Source: Clostridia bacterium | GTDB taxonomy: Bacteria > Bacillota > Clostridia > Oscillospirales > CAG-272 | Assembly: GCA_017481495.1 (NCBI GenBank) | Contig: JAFUPC010000087.1 | Location: forward strand, 1-60,366 | Direction of reading: 5' to 3' | DNA: 60,366 bases | Shown here: piece by piece, positions 33,334 to 41,982 of the stretch | How the letters are laid out: every line of letters begins with the position of its first letter | Numbering within the stretch: position 1 is the stretch's first letter | Notes under the pieces: generated by a model | What the model was told of the DNA's origin: nothing | Database searches by the model: none | What the model saw: only the letters and a program-made list of their open reading frames with translations | Position numbers and translations under genes: made by a program

Positions 33334-33622
33334 AACGAATAAAAATAAGCCGGAGTGGTTGTTCAACCTGTACATTTGTCTTTTGGACAGAGGGCGCAGG
33401 ACAGGATACAGAAATACCGTACTCCGGCTTGTATTAAAGGTACAAACCGCGCAGATTTGCCCAGATGTCCGCATAACCGTTGGTTTCGATGAAACATCGG
33501 GACGCGGCCCCGCCTGTTTGGGGATATTGAATATGAAGCAGAACGAAAACGGCTTCTCCTTTTCGTGTGGAAATATGATACCTTAATTACAGCAGATATG
33601 CGGATAAAAGTCAAGATAGGAC
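33334..33622. other. Gene-free stretch between EamA and MATE genes
   Basis: No convincing gene. It contains the inverted-repeat structure at 33347-33430 and ordinary sequence to the MATE promoter. Confidence 0.5.
33347..33430. other. Possible structured RNA or read-through terminator
   Basis: AAGCCGGAGT (33347-33356) and ACTCCGGCTT (33421-33430) are perfect complements closing an 84-nt segment. Smaller pairings inside include CCTGT...ACAGG and TGTC-N5-GACA-like sequence, giving a multibranched fold. On the minus strand the last arm is followed by ATTTTTATT. It is not a tRNA, since no T-loop or acceptor pattern fits. No promoter was found. It may simply be the EamA terminator. Confidence 0.35.
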
Positions 33623-33651
33623 TTGATTTCTGTCAGAGAATGTGCTATAAT
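33623..33651 (+). promoter_or_regulatory. Promoter of the MATE gene
   Basis: TTGATT (33623-33628), 17-bp spacer, TATAAT (33646-33651). Confidence 0.78.
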
Positions 33652-33776
33652 ATTGGTGCAGTTTTCCAAATATGACAAGTCATGCGATACCTTGGCAACG
33701 ACAACTGCTCCGCATTCCGCGAGTCGTCCTGCTTTATCGCACAAGCTGTACAACAAGGAAAGGATCGACAACCATC

Positions 33777-35156
33777 ATGGCCGTATCCATATTACAGAAA
33801 CTCATCCGCCCGAAACGGGACGTTGATATGACGGAGGGTTCCATCATCCGGCATCTTCTGATGTTCGCGCTTCCGCTTCTGGTCGGCAATATTTTCCAGC
33901 AATTATACAACACCGTCGATACATGGGTCGTCGGCAACTATGTCTCAAATGAAGCCTTTTCCGCCGTCGGTACGGTAGGTCCTGTCATCAATATGCTCAT
34001 CGGTTTCTTTTCCGGACTCGCCAGCGGCGCAGGTGTTGTCATATCGCAGTATTACGGTGCAAAGAAATATGAAGATGTTCAGCGGACGGTACATACCTCG
34101 ATTCTGATGACGCTCATCATGGGCGTGGCGTTTACCTTTATCGGCATTGCCATGACCCCGTTCATGTTGCAATTCATGAAGACCCCGGCGGACGTCCTCC
34201 CGGAATCCACCGCCTATCTGACCATCTATTTTGCCGGCGTTATCGGTCTGATGCTCTATAATATGGGCGCGGGCATTCTCCGTGCGGTAGGAGACTCGCA
34301 GAGACCGTTCTATTTTCTGGTCGTTTCCGCCGTTATCAATACGGTACTCGACCTTGTGTTCGTTCTTGTGTTTGATATGGGCGTGGAGGGTGTCGCGCTT
34401 GCGACTGTCATTGCGCAGTGTACCTCTGCGATGCTTGTCATGCTGACTCTCATCCGCACAGACAGCTGTGTGCATTTCTCGTTCCGCGCACTGCATATCC
34501 ATGCGGACATGATGAAAAAGATTATCCGTGTCGGCATCCCTGCCGCCGTCCAGATGGCGATCACGTCTTTTTCCAATGTTTTCGTGCAGTCCTATATCAA
34601 TTATTTCGGTACGGACTGTATGGCGGGATGGACGGCATATTCCAAAATCGACCAGCTTATCTTCCTGCCGATGCAGTCGCTTGCCCTCGCATCCACGACG
34701 TTCGTCGGGCAAAACCTCGGACACAATCAGCCAAAACGCGCCCGCCGCGGCGCGGATACCGCGCTGATTCTGGCATTCCTTTCCACCGCGGTCGTCATGA
34801 TACCGGTCATCGTGTTCTCGGACAATATGGTCGCATTCTTCAACGACAAGCTGGAGGTCGTGGAATACGGTTCGCTGTTTTTGTCCCGCATCACGCCGTT
34901 CTATATCCTCTGCTGTGTCAATCAGGTCTACTCCGGTGCGCTCCGCGGTGCGGGCAACAGCCGTGCACCGATGGTCATCATGCTGTGCTCGTTTGTTGTC
35001 TTCCGTCAGCTTTATCTGTATATCATGGCAAACTTCATTTCCAACACGATTCTGCCGATTGCGATGGGATACCCCGCAGGATGGCTGTTGTGTTCCGCGC
35101 TGACATTCATCTATTACAAACGGACAAAGCTGGAAAACAACCGCCTTGTGAACTGA
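33777..35156 (+). CDS. MATE-family efflux transporter
   Basis: A 459-residue polytopic membrane protein of the multi-antimicrobial extrusion (DinF/NorM-like) family. It opens MTEGSIIRHLLMFALPLLVGNIFQ and contains YNTVDTWVVGNY, VGPVINMLIGFFSGLASGAG and, in the second half, AGWTAYSKIDQLIFLP and FVGQNLGHNQPKRA. These are characteristic MATE signatures. Twelve segments are expected. ATG 33777 is chosen because AAGGAAAGG lies 13 nt before it; the longer frame from 33672 would add 35 unrelated residues. It probably exports toxic compounds or bile-type or plant-derived chemicals using an ion gradient. Confidence 0.93.
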   Translation: MAVSILQKLIRPKRDVDMTEGSIIRHLLMFALPLLVGNIFQQLYNTVDTWVVGNYVSNEAFSAVGTVGPVINMLIGFFSGLASGAGVVISQYYGAKKYEDVQRTVHTSILMTLIMGVAFTFIGIAMTPFMLQFMKTPADVLPESTAYLTIYFAGVIGLMLYNMGAGILRAVGDSQRPFYFLVVSAVINTVLDLVFVLVFDMGVEGVALATVIAQCTSAMLVMLTLIRTDSCVHFSFRALHIHADMMKKIIRVGIPAAVQMAITSFSNVFVQSYINYFGTDCMAGWTAYSKIDQLIFLPMQSLALASTTFVGQNLGHNQPKRARRGADTALILAFLSTAVVMIPVIVFSDNMVAFFNDKLEVVEYGSLFLSRITPFYILCCVNQVYSGALRGAGNSRAPMVIMLCSFVVFRQLYLYIMANFISNTILPIAMGYPAGWLLCSALTFIYYKRTKLENNRLVN

Positions 35157-35203
35157 ACCACCATTTTCGTCATATTTACGAAATGATTTCCGCCGAAAAC
35201 CTC

Positions 35204-35231
35204 TTGACAAACCGGAGAAAGCGTGTATCCT
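35204..35231 (+). promoter_or_regulatory. Promoter of the second MFS gene
   Basis: TTGACA (35204-35209), 16-bp spacer, TATCCT (35226-35231). The predicted start point near 35239 lies after the GTG at 35236 and so favours ATG 35272 as the gene start. Confidence 0.6.
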
Positions 35232-35271
35232 ATAAGTGAAGATTTTACCCGAAAGTGAGAACTACACCGTT

Positions 35272-36588
35272 ATGCAGCCCACACATCCCACACAGCCCGA
35301 CCTTTATTCCACACCCCCCTACAAACGCTCCCGCCGTGCTTACTGTATGCAGGCGGCATTTGAATATTTCATTGCGATCCTGGTATCCGATGCTTATCTT
35401 GCCAAGCTCCTGATGTATGTCGGACTGGACGACTGGCTCATCGGTATCATATCGTCGTTTATCTCGGCGGCGTTCCTGTTCCAGCTGACCGCGGTGTTCC
35501 TTGTCCGGCGCATCCGCAATACGAAACGTACAGTCGTCTTTTTCAATATTCTCGGATGTGTGCTGTTCGTCAGCTTGTACCTGATTCCGTTCCTCCCGGT
35601 TTCCGGCGGGGTAAAGACGGTACTGATCATCCTGTGCCTGTTGTTTGCGTATTTCGGCAATTATTTTGTCGGTTCCATGCTGTTCAAATGGGCAAACAGC
35701 TTTGTTGACCCCGCCAAGCGAGCCTCCTATTCGGCGGCAAAGGAAATGATTTCGCTTCTGTCGGGCATGGTCTTCACCTTAATTGTCGGCGTTGTCATCG
35801 ACCGCTGTGAAAGTCTCGGACGGCTGGAAGCAGGATTCTTGTTCATCGCTGTGGCAGGACTGATTCTGGCAGTATGCTGTCTTGTCTGTCTGCTGATGAT
35901 TGCAAAGCCGCACGCGGAGGTATCCGCCGCAGAACCTCATCCGTCGCATTCCATGCGCGAGGTTCTCTCAAACACGCTCGGAAATAAAAACTTCGTCCAT
36001 GTCATCATCCTGATGTCCCTGTGGAGCGCGGCAAAGTATATGACAGTCGGGTTTCTCGGAACTTACAAAACGGGAGACCTTCTCCTGACCGTCGGAACGA
36101 TACAGATCATCAACATCGCGGGCAATCTCTGCCGCTTCGCACTGTCAAAGCTGTTCGGACGGTATTCCGACAGAACCTCCTTTGCGCGCGGAATGGAGCT
36201 TGCGCTCTGCATCGCCGCTGCGGCGTTCGCGCTCAATATGTTCACGACAAAGAGCACCTGGTGGTGCATCATTCTCTATACTGTCCTGTACGATGTCAGT
36301 TTTGCCGGAACCAACCAGAATTCCAGCAACATCGTGTACAGTTATGTCGATGAAACGTATTTCGTGGAAGCGATGGCAATCAAAAACAGCATTTCCGGCG
36401 TGGTCGGATTTGCGTCCTCCCTTGTCGGCGCAAGGATTCTGTCCGTGGTGCAGAATGCCGGGAATACGGTGTTCGGCATTCCTGCGGCAGGTCAGCAGGT
36501 GCTGTCCGCCATCTCCTGTGTGCTGACGGTCGTCTGTGTCGGTTATCTACATGGCGTGATTGCAAAGCAGAAAGTTATGAAACAGTAA
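35272..36588 (+). CDS. MFS transporter
   Basis: A 438-residue membrane protein with about twelve hydrophobic segments (VSDAYLAKLLMYVGLDDWLI, then ISSFISAAFLFQLTAVFLV; LSGMVFTLIVGVVIDRCESLG). The central cytosolic loop falls after about residue 225. It is an MFS-type carrier of the kind often annotated as sugar or melibiose permease-like in Clostridia. The substrate cannot be inferred. Start ATG 35272 is preferred over GTG 35236, because the latter lies at or before the predicted RNA start and has no ribosome binding site. It ends at a strong terminator shared with the convergent pseudogene. Confidence 0.85.
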   Translation: MQPTHPTQPDLYSTPPYKRSRRAYCMQAAFEYFIAILVSDAYLAKLLMYVGLDDWLIGIISSFISAAFLFQLTAVFLVRRIRNTKRTVVFFNILGCVLFVSLYLIPFLPVSGGVKTVLIILCLLFAYFGNYFVGSMLFKWANSFVDPAKRASYSAAKEMISLLSGMVFTLIVGVVIDRCESLGRLEAGFLFIAVAGLILAVCCLVCLLMIAKPHAEVSAAEPHPSHSMREVLSNTLGNKNFVHVIILMSLWSAAKYMTVGFLGTYKTGDLLLTVGTIQIINIAGNLCRFALSKLFGRYSDRTSFARGMELALCIAAAAFALNMFTTKSTWWCIILYTVLYDVSFAGTNQNSSNIVYSYVDETYFVEAMAIKNSISGVVGFASSLVGARILSVVQNAGNTVFGIPAAGQQVLSAISCVLTVVCVGYLHGVIAKQKVMKQ

Positions 36589-36598
36589 CATAAAACAT

Positions 36599-36638
36599 AC
36601 CGGGTATGCGGCAGAACACAGATTGCCGTACACCCGGT
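36599..36638. terminator. Bidirectional terminator
   Basis: ACCGGGTATGCGGCA (36599-36613) and TGCCGTACACCCGGT (36624-36638) pair over 15 bp with two wobbles. They separate the convergent MFS gene and sensor-kinase remnant. Confidence 0.8.
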
Positions 36639-36648
36639 TTCCTTATAT

Positions 36649-37020
36649 TTATAATCTGACCGTGATCTTCATTTTTCCATCTGCATACGAAGCATCCGCC
36701 GTCCCACCTATCTTTTCCGCCAGATCCTTTGCAAGCGACAGTCCCACCTATCTTTTCCGCCAGATCCTTTGCAAGTGACAGTCCCAGCTCGCTTTTCCCG
36801 CGCCCGGTCTCCACAGTATAATACCGGTCAAACAGCCGTCCGAGCATCAGCTCGTCCATCGCAGGCGCGGAATTGGAAAACGTCATTTTCCCATCCGGGG
36901 AAAGGGTGACAGAAAAATCCCCCACCGCATCATCCTGAATTTATAGGAAAGTCCCATGTCGTCCAGCACCCGCGCAAGGATACGGACATCCGTCACCGTG
37001 ACACGATGTACCTCCGGCAT
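36649..37020 (-). pseudogene. Remnant of a sensor histidine kinase (HATPase end)
   Basis: Conserved fragments of a histidine kinase C-terminus survive in broken frames. VHRVTVTDVRILARVLDDMG reads from 37020. A frame change near 36945 leads to GDFSVTLSPDGKMTFSNSA, and the F/G2-box part LFDRYYTVETGRGKSELGLS then LAKDLAEKIGGT follows. A 40-bp exact tandem duplication (36701-36740 and 36741-36780, one base different) then shifts the frame. Deleting one copy restores GGTADASYADGKMKITVRL and a stop at 36649-36651, which is the natural end. The sensor, membrane and most phospho-acceptor parts are absent. It is non-functional as it stands. Confidence 0.85.
36701..36780. repeat. 40-bp tandem duplication
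   Basis: GTCCCACCTATCTTTTCCGC followed by CAGATCCTTTGCAAGYGACA occurs twice head to tail, differing at one base. Forty is not a multiple of three, so it frameshifts the kinase remnant. The near identity implies a recent event. Confidence 0.95.
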
Positions 37021-37142
37021 TCCGCTTCCGTGCCGGAATAGGCGCGCAGAACATGGTATCCGGCGCGGGAGAGCAGTATTTCCAGAACATCACCGATGGA
37101 ACTGTCGTCCTCAATGACGGCAACGGTCACACGGTCCGTCAT
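36993..37142 (-). pseudogene. Remnant of a response regulator receiver domain
   Basis: Starts at ATG 37140-37142, overlapping the stop of the upstream dehydrogenase gene, and reads 49 residues: MTDRVTVAVIEDDSSIGDVL then EILLSRAGYHVLRAYSGTEA. This is the first two strands and helix of a receiver domain with the acidic pocket ED-D. It stops before the phospho-acceptor aspartate and has no output domain. It runs straight into the kinase remnant, so an internal deletion probably fused the start of a regulator gene to the end of its kinase gene. The overlap with the sugar operon suggests that the intact pair once belonged to that operon. Confidence 0.8.
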
Positions 37143-38257
37143 CTGCCGGGAATCGCTTTCTCAAATTCGTCCCGATAAGAGAGGATCCGTTCCACGGATG
37201 GATGGTCGTCCGGCAGACCGCAGATGTCCCGCAGAATCTCGCGGGGCGTTTTTTCGACTTTGATTTCCCGCCACGCATCTTCCTCCTGCGCATCGTATAA
37301 CAGCATTGCGGCGGCGGTCATTTCGAGTACCGAGGTGTCTTCCCCGTGCCGGGCGATGACTGTCAGAGGGCCGATGACACGTTCCGCGGGAAGAAGCTTT
37401 CTCTGCGGTTCGCGCGCGTTGCGGGAGATCGTGTCGGAGATGGTGCGGTCGGTGAATTTCTTTTTCGACAGAAGTGCAAATTCCGCCTGGTCGTCCGGGT
37501 CATAACCGAATTCCGCACAGAGCACGCGGTTCGTGACGGCGTAATTTCGGTCAAGCAGGGCAAGAATGCGTTCATCGTTTGCCGCCGCACTGTAATCGCT
37601 GTAGCCGTAAAGCCAGCCCATGTACGCAATGATGCCGCTTGCTGCATTGTAGGTAAACAGCTTCCGGGTCAGGAAATTGCCAAAGCAGTGAATCGTCCGT
37701 ATCTGCGGAATGTTGATTCCGTCCGCTAACTCTCCGAGCAGGTCGGCATCACACTGTAAATACGGATAGTTCTCCGAATGAATGGCAAGCGGCGCACCGT
37801 CTGTACCTCTGCCGCCGTCGTTCGTCGTGCAGAAAACCGTCGCTTCCGATACCCGCACGTTGTCAAGACCGATCGCATCCGACCGCGTTTTCGACGGCTT
37901 CGATGCGTTTTCGCAGGTGATCACGGCATACGGCTTGTCTGCGGATAACCGTTTCTTTAATTCCGCGCCGACCGCGGGCAGATTCGTCCCGCCGACCGAG
38001 ACGAAAATGAGGTCACACGCGGCAAGTGCCGCGGCAGTTTCTTCGTCTTCCCATGTGTAGGCACGGAACCCATTTACCGTCATCGTCTCCCGGCATCTGC
38101 CAAAGAAGTGAACGGGAAACGCCCCCTCCCGCCGCAGCTCTTCCACCAGTTCCCGGTTTTTGTCAACGAAAATGAATTCTTTTCCAGCTTCCCACAAAAG
38201 CCGCCCGATGAATCCGCGCCCGGTCTTTCCGGCGCCGATGATCGCAATCTTATTCAT
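37139..38257 (-). CDS. Mannitol-dehydrogenase-family oxidoreductase, paralogue 2
   Basis: A 372-residue NAD(P)-dependent polyol or hexuronate dehydrogenase-like protein. The Rossmann motif IAIIGAGKTGRGFIGRLL is at residues 4-21, followed by ITCENASK and a C-terminal helical substrate domain. In MtlD-type enzymes the catalytic segment reads ERKLFTxNTGHA. Here it is TRKLFTYNAASGIIAYMG, so the lysine and asparagine are kept but the histidine is serine. The product may therefore have a changed reaction or need its neighbour. It overlaps the upstream paralogue by 8 bp and the regulator remnant by 3-4 bp. Mannitol-1-phosphate dehydrogenase is the nearest named relative, but the substrate is unproven. 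Confidence 0.82.
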   Translation of the reverse strand: MNKIAIIGAGKTGRGFIGRLLWEAGKEFIFVDKNRELVEELRREGAFPVHFFGRCRETMTVNGFRAYTWEDEETAAALAACDLIFVSVGGTNLPAVGAELKKRLSADKPYAVITCENASKPSKTRSDAIGLDNVRVSEATVFCTTNDGGRGTDGAPLAIHSENYPYLQCDADLLGELADGINIPQIRTIHCFGNFLTRKLFTYNAASGIIAYMGWLYGYSDYSAAANDERILALLDRNYAVTNRVLCAEFGYDPDDQAEFALLSKKKFTDRTISDTISRNAREPQRKLLPAERVIGPLTVIARHGEDTSVLEMTAAAMLLYDAQEEDAWREIKVEKTPREILRDICGLPDDHPSVERILSYRDEFEKAIPGR

Positions 38258-39425
38258 GCAGTTTCCCCTCCGCTTTCAGCATATCAATTTTTACAAGGAT
38301 CAGGCATCCCAGTTCTCCGTCCGGATCCAGCTTGCAGACATTTTTAATGACGTACTTTACACCCTTTTGCGTGCGAAGGTCTTTCAGCTGGCGCGCAAAT
38401 TCGTCGTTTTCGTTGTAATAGAAAATCGCTGCCGCGATCGCCGTGCAGAGATTTTCCGGCAGGATCCCATAAGAATATGCCAGCCGCGCCGAGCCGACCA
38501 GACGGTCATCGGGGCCGAGCTTGCGCATGGGATCGCGGGCATTCCGCTCAATGAAGTCAACGATGGTATAATCCTGCAATTTCCGCTTGGAGGTCAGCGT
38601 GAACGCAAGCTGTTCGTCCAGCGGGAAATCGTGCTTTTTCGACAATGCCTGCGCGGTTTCCATATAAACACCGTCGAGAATGGAGAGGATCCATTCGTCG
38701 TGTGCCGCATCGGCGATTTTTTCATACCCGAGCATCGCACCGAGGAACGAGACCGTGCCGTTGGCGGCGTTGTAGGTGTAGAATTTCCGCTCGAGAAATC
38801 CGGTGAATTCGTGAATGGCACGGATCTCCGGCAGGGGCGGAAGTTCGCCTTTCACGCGGGAGGCGTCAATGGGAAGCTCCCAGAAGTCCTGCACGTTGAC
38901 GATCAGAGGATCGCTCGCAAGCAGTTCCTTGTCCGCTTCAATGGCGGAACGCATGATGACCGCTTCCGTTATGCCGACGTGCTCCTGCAAAAACGCTTTT
39001 ACATCGTCGGAAATCGCCGCTTCGATGCCGCGGCGCAGAATGTCCGCTGGCTGTTTCCAGTTTTCGCAGGTGATGAAGTTGATGTCCCCGCCGCCGTTCT
39101 TTGCGCGCTGTTCAATGCCCCGGACGTAGAACGGAATGATCTGTTCGAGATTCTTGCCGCCGACCGCATTGAAGACCGCATCCGCGTTTGCAATGGCGGA
39201 GACGATCTCATCCTCCTCCGAGAATTTCAGCGCACGCGCGCCGCGGACGACGCAGTTCTTTTCCGGTGCGCCGAGGATGTTGACGGTATACTGACCGCGT
39301 TCGTTGATGAGGTCGCAGAGCGCGTCCGCGCGTTCCACGAAGACGAACGGGATGTTCTGTAAATACAGAAGATGTCCGATAAAGCCGCGGGCGATCTTGC
39401 CCGCGCCGAAAATGACACAGTTCAT
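38250..39425 (-). CDS. Mannitol-dehydrogenase-family oxidoreductase, paralogue 1
   Basis: A 391-residue relative of the downstream gene: CVIFGAGKIARGFIGHLLYL (Rossmann) near residue 3, NFITCENWKQPADIL, then the catalytic segment ERKFYTYNAANGTVSFLG. As in paralogue 2, the histidine normally three residues after the asparagine is replaced, here by asparagine. Start ATG 39423-39425 is preferred, with AAGGAA upstream; the earlier ATG at 39458 falls inside the kinase gene end. It sits 14 bp after the FGGY kinase stop and overlaps paralogue 2 by 8 bp. Two adjacent, diverged copies that share an altered active site suggest a pair working in sequence or as a heteromer. Confidence 0.85.
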   Translation of the reverse strand: MNCVIFGAGKIARGFIGHLLYLQNIPFVFVERADALCDLINERGQYTVNILGAPEKNCVVRGARALKFSEEDEIVSAIANADAVFNAVGGKNLEQIIPFYVRGIEQRAKNGGGDINFITCENWKQPADILRRGIEAAISDDVKAFLQEHVGITEAVIMRSAIEADKELLASDPLIVNVQDFWELPIDASRVKGELPPLPEIRAIHEFTGFLERKFYTYNAANGTVSFLGAMLGYEKIADAAHDEWILSILDGVYMETAQALSKKHDFPLDEQLAFTLTSKRKLQDYTIVDFIERNARDPMRKLGPDDRLVGSARLAYSYGILPENLCTAIAAAIFYYNENDEFARQLKDLRTQKGVKYVIKNVCKLDPDGELGCLILVKIDMLKAEGKLHE

Positions 39426-39439
39426 ATGATATTCCTTCT

Positions 39440-40915
39440 TTACAATATGGTTTTCCATTGACCGAATGCCCCTTTGAGCGCCGGGTATAGTCCGCGGTAA
39501 ACGGCGAAGCGGTCGAGAAGCTTCCGGCGCAATTCTCCGTCGGTATCCGGATGATACGAAAACGTTTCAAGGGGGCGGTTGAACACCTCTGCCGCAGATG
39601 AAAATCCGGCCGAGAAGCCGCATCCGACCGCCGCACACATCGCGGCACCGAGCGCAGAGGTGTCGTTTTCCGAAAGGGTGCAGAGCGTAGTGCCGAGAAG
39701 AAGCGCTTTCAGACGGTTCAGGATCGGGTCGCGCGAAGCACCGCCGCTGACACGGAGCGTGTTCAGAGCAGGAGAACCCATTTCTGTGTAAATGTGGTAA
39801 AGGCTGAACGCAACACCCTCCAATACCGCATAGGCAAGGTCTTCTCGTGTGGTCTCCGTGCCGATGCCGAAAAACGTCCCGCGCGCATCCGGGTCAAAGA
39901 TGGGCGCGCGTTCCCCATTCAGATACGGCAGAAAGATGGGCGCACGCCGCGCAAGACACCCCTCGATGTCCGGTGTTCTGACCCCAAGCTCCGAGAGGGA
40001 AAACTTCTGCGATGCACCGGAGGATGCCGTCACGCCGTAATGAACGTAAAGGGAAGTACCACTTCCCCCGCCACAGGGATAGGGACTCGATACCATCGCG
40101 GTGTCCGGATGCAGAATGTCTTCCATCACGCCCAGATGCTCGCTTGTCCCGGTGATGTCAAACGCATCGCCCACTTCCGTCATGCCCATGCCCACAAGGG
40201 AGCAGAAAAAGTCGTTCATCCCAAGGTAAACCGGTGTTCCGGCAGGAATGCCCGTCTCCCCGGCGGCAGTTTCCGTTATCGTACCGATACAGGAAACGGG
40301 ACTGCACAGCGGCGGCAGAGCGGAGGAGGGGATGCCCCATTTGGTAATTTCAGAAAGAAAATACGGACTGAACCGGCCTGACACCGTGTCGGAAAGTCCG
40401 CGCCACGAATAGGGGTCGGACACCCTTTGACCCGTCAGATGTTCGCACAGGATGTCTTTCGGCATACAGATTTCCCGGATGGGAGAAAAGTTTTCGGAAA
40501 TGTGCAATAATCTTGGCAGAGGATATGAGGCAATGTCGGGATGTGGCATCCGGATTTCCCGGAGAAAGGTGTCCTTTGGATAGCGGCGCTTGATCTCCGC
40601 GCATTCGTTCTGTCCGCAGGGGTCGTTCCACGAAAGGACATCGGTGCCATTGATAATATACGTTCCGACCTGCGACGACAGTCCGACGGCAGTCACCTCA
40701 CCTGCAGACAGTTCCAGCTCCCGCGCCGCACGGCACAGTGCCGCATACCAGCCGGCGGGGGAAATTTCCTCATAGGATGCGCCGGATTTCCGGATGATCG
40801 GCACGGATGGCGTGTCACCTGCGGATGGAGAGTTCTTCGGTGCTACCAAAATCAGTTTCACCGACGATGTACCGAGGTCGATGCCGAGAAATGCAGGCGT
40901 TTTAGGGTTATTCAT
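39440..40915 (-). CDS. FGGY-family carbohydrate kinase
   Basis: A 491-residue sugar or polyol kinase (xylulokinase/glycerol kinase superfamily). The phosphate-1 motif FLGIDLGTSSVKLILV is near the N-terminus. Further motifs are AVGLSSQVGTYIIN, ITGTSEHLG, the FGGY signature-like YLNGERAPIFDPDARGTFFG and the adenosine motif LRVSGGASRDPILNRLKA. Start ATG 40913-40915 is chosen, giving an 8-bp overlap with the MDR dehydrogenase gene, matching the other junctions of the operon. It should phosphorylate the ketose or polyol produced by the dehydrogenases. The exact sugar cannot be read. Confidence 0.9.
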   Translation of the reverse strand: MNNPKTPAFLGIDLGTSSVKLILVAPKNSPSAGDTPSVPIIRKSGASYEEISPAGWYAALCRAARELELSAGEVTAVGLSSQVGTYIINGTDVLSWNDPCGQNECAEIKRRYPKDTFLREIRMPHPDIASYPLPRLLHISENFSPIREICMPKDILCEHLTGQRVSDPYSWRGLSDTVSGRFSPYFLSEITKWGIPSSALPPLCSPVSCIGTITETAAGETGIPAGTPVYLGMNDFFCSLVGMGMTEVGDAFDITGTSEHLGVMEDILHPDTAMVSSPYPCGGGSGTSLYVHYGVTASSGASQKFSLSELGVRTPDIEGCLARRAPIFLPYLNGERAPIFDPDARGTFFGIGTETTREDLAYAVLEGVAFSLYHIYTEMGSPALNTLRVSGGASRDPILNRLKALLLGTTLCTLSENDTSALGAAMCAAVGCGFSAGFSSAAEVFNRPLETFSYHPDTDGELRRKLLDRFAVYRGLYPALKGAFGQWKTIL

Positions 40916-41924
40916 GAACAAAAATCGCTTTGACAAAGCCGTCGGGACGGGTACGGGCAAGCGAGATGCCGGTTTCAAAGTCTTCCAGCCGGATACGGTT
41001 GGTCACGAATGCGGAGAGGTTGATAACCCCGTCCGCCATCAGTGTGATGGCTTTTTTGTGCTGATTCCAGTTGTTTCCGGCGCCGACCACGCGCAGATTG
41101 TTGACGTGGATGTCGTCCACGCGGATGGACATCATCTTTCCGCGGCCGTAACCCGCCAGTGCTACGCATCCGCCCTTGCGCGCCAGCTTGAAGCAGGATT
41201 GCAGGCATTCCTCAATGCCGGTCGCATCGATGATGACATCGGTTCCGCCGGGATGGTACTGTGCCATTTTTGCCATCAGATCTTCCTCTTTTGTCGCGAT
41301 CGTCGCATACGCACCCATCTGTTCCGCGATCTTCAGGCGCTTTTTGCTGGTGGCGCAGACAACGATTTTCCGCATTCCCATCGTGCGCCCGACCGCGAGC
41401 ATACACAGCCCGATGGAACCTGCACCCATGATCATCAGCGTGTCGCCGAATTTCGCACCGGCTTTTTCCATCGTTCCGAGTGCCACGCCGAGCGGTTCGC
41501 ACAGTGCGGCTTCCTCAAACGGAACGTTGTCCGGCTTTTCGGCAAGTCCGTAAGAAGGAACGATGACGTATTCCGCATAGGCACCGTTGCGGCGGAAGCC
41601 GATCTCCTCAAAATCCTTGCAGTAACGCCAGTTGCCGGAGCGGCAGGCATCACATTTACAGCAGACCACGTCGTTGGAACCGATGACCGCCCGTCCAATC
41701 CAATGCGCATCCTCCTCCGAGCCGACGGCATCGACAATGCCGCTCCATTCGTGGCCGGGGATCAGCGGATAATTGGCGGGAATGTTGCCGTCAATGACCT
41801 CCAGATCCGTTGCGCAGATGGCGGCGGCTTTGACCTTCACGCGCACAAAGCCTGCGGGTGGCGTGGGGATTGGGGTCTCGATGAGCGACATTTCGTGGGG
41901 TTTCTGAATCTGTACAGCTTTCAT
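40908..41924 (-). CDS. Zinc-dependent medium-chain alcohol/polyol dehydrogenase
   Basis: A 338-residue MDR-superfamily NAD(P)-dependent dehydrogenase of the sorbitol/galactitol/threonine type. Catalytic zinc ligands lie in AAICATDLEV (Cys) and YPLIPGHEWSG (His-Glu). The structural zinc loop CCKCDACRSGNWRYC has four cysteines, and the nucleotide-binding motif is MIMGAGSIGLCMLAVG. It is cytoplasmic. It is the second gene after the ROK regulator (58-bp gap) and overlaps the kinase gene by 8 bp. It probably oxidises an alditol or sugar acid as the first step of the pathway. Confidence 0.92.
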   Translation of the reverse strand: MKAVQIQKPHEMSLIETPIPTPPAGFVRVKVKAAAICATDLEVIDGNIPANYPLIPGHEWSGIVDAVGSEEDAHWIGRAVIGSNDVVCCKCDACRSGNWRYCKDFEEIGFRRNGAYAEYVIVPSYGLAEKPDNVPFEEAALCEPLGVALGTMEKAGAKFGDTLMIMGAGSIGLCMLAVGRTMGMRKIVVCATSKKRLKIAEQMGAYATIATKEEDLMAKMAQYHPGGTDVIIDATGIEECLQSCFKLARKGGCVALAGYGRGKMMSIRVDDIHVNNLRVVGAGNNWNQHKKAITLMADGVINLSAFVTNRIRLEDFETGISLARTRPDGFVKAIFVHE

Positions 41925-41982
41925 GATGAGATTCCTTTCTTTCTATAAATGGATGATTTATGATATTCATTGTCCGAGCCGG

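Noticed and set aside
33347..33430. tRNA gene
   Set aside because: Closing stem is 10 bp rather than 7, and no T-loop or anticodon arrangement fits on either strand.
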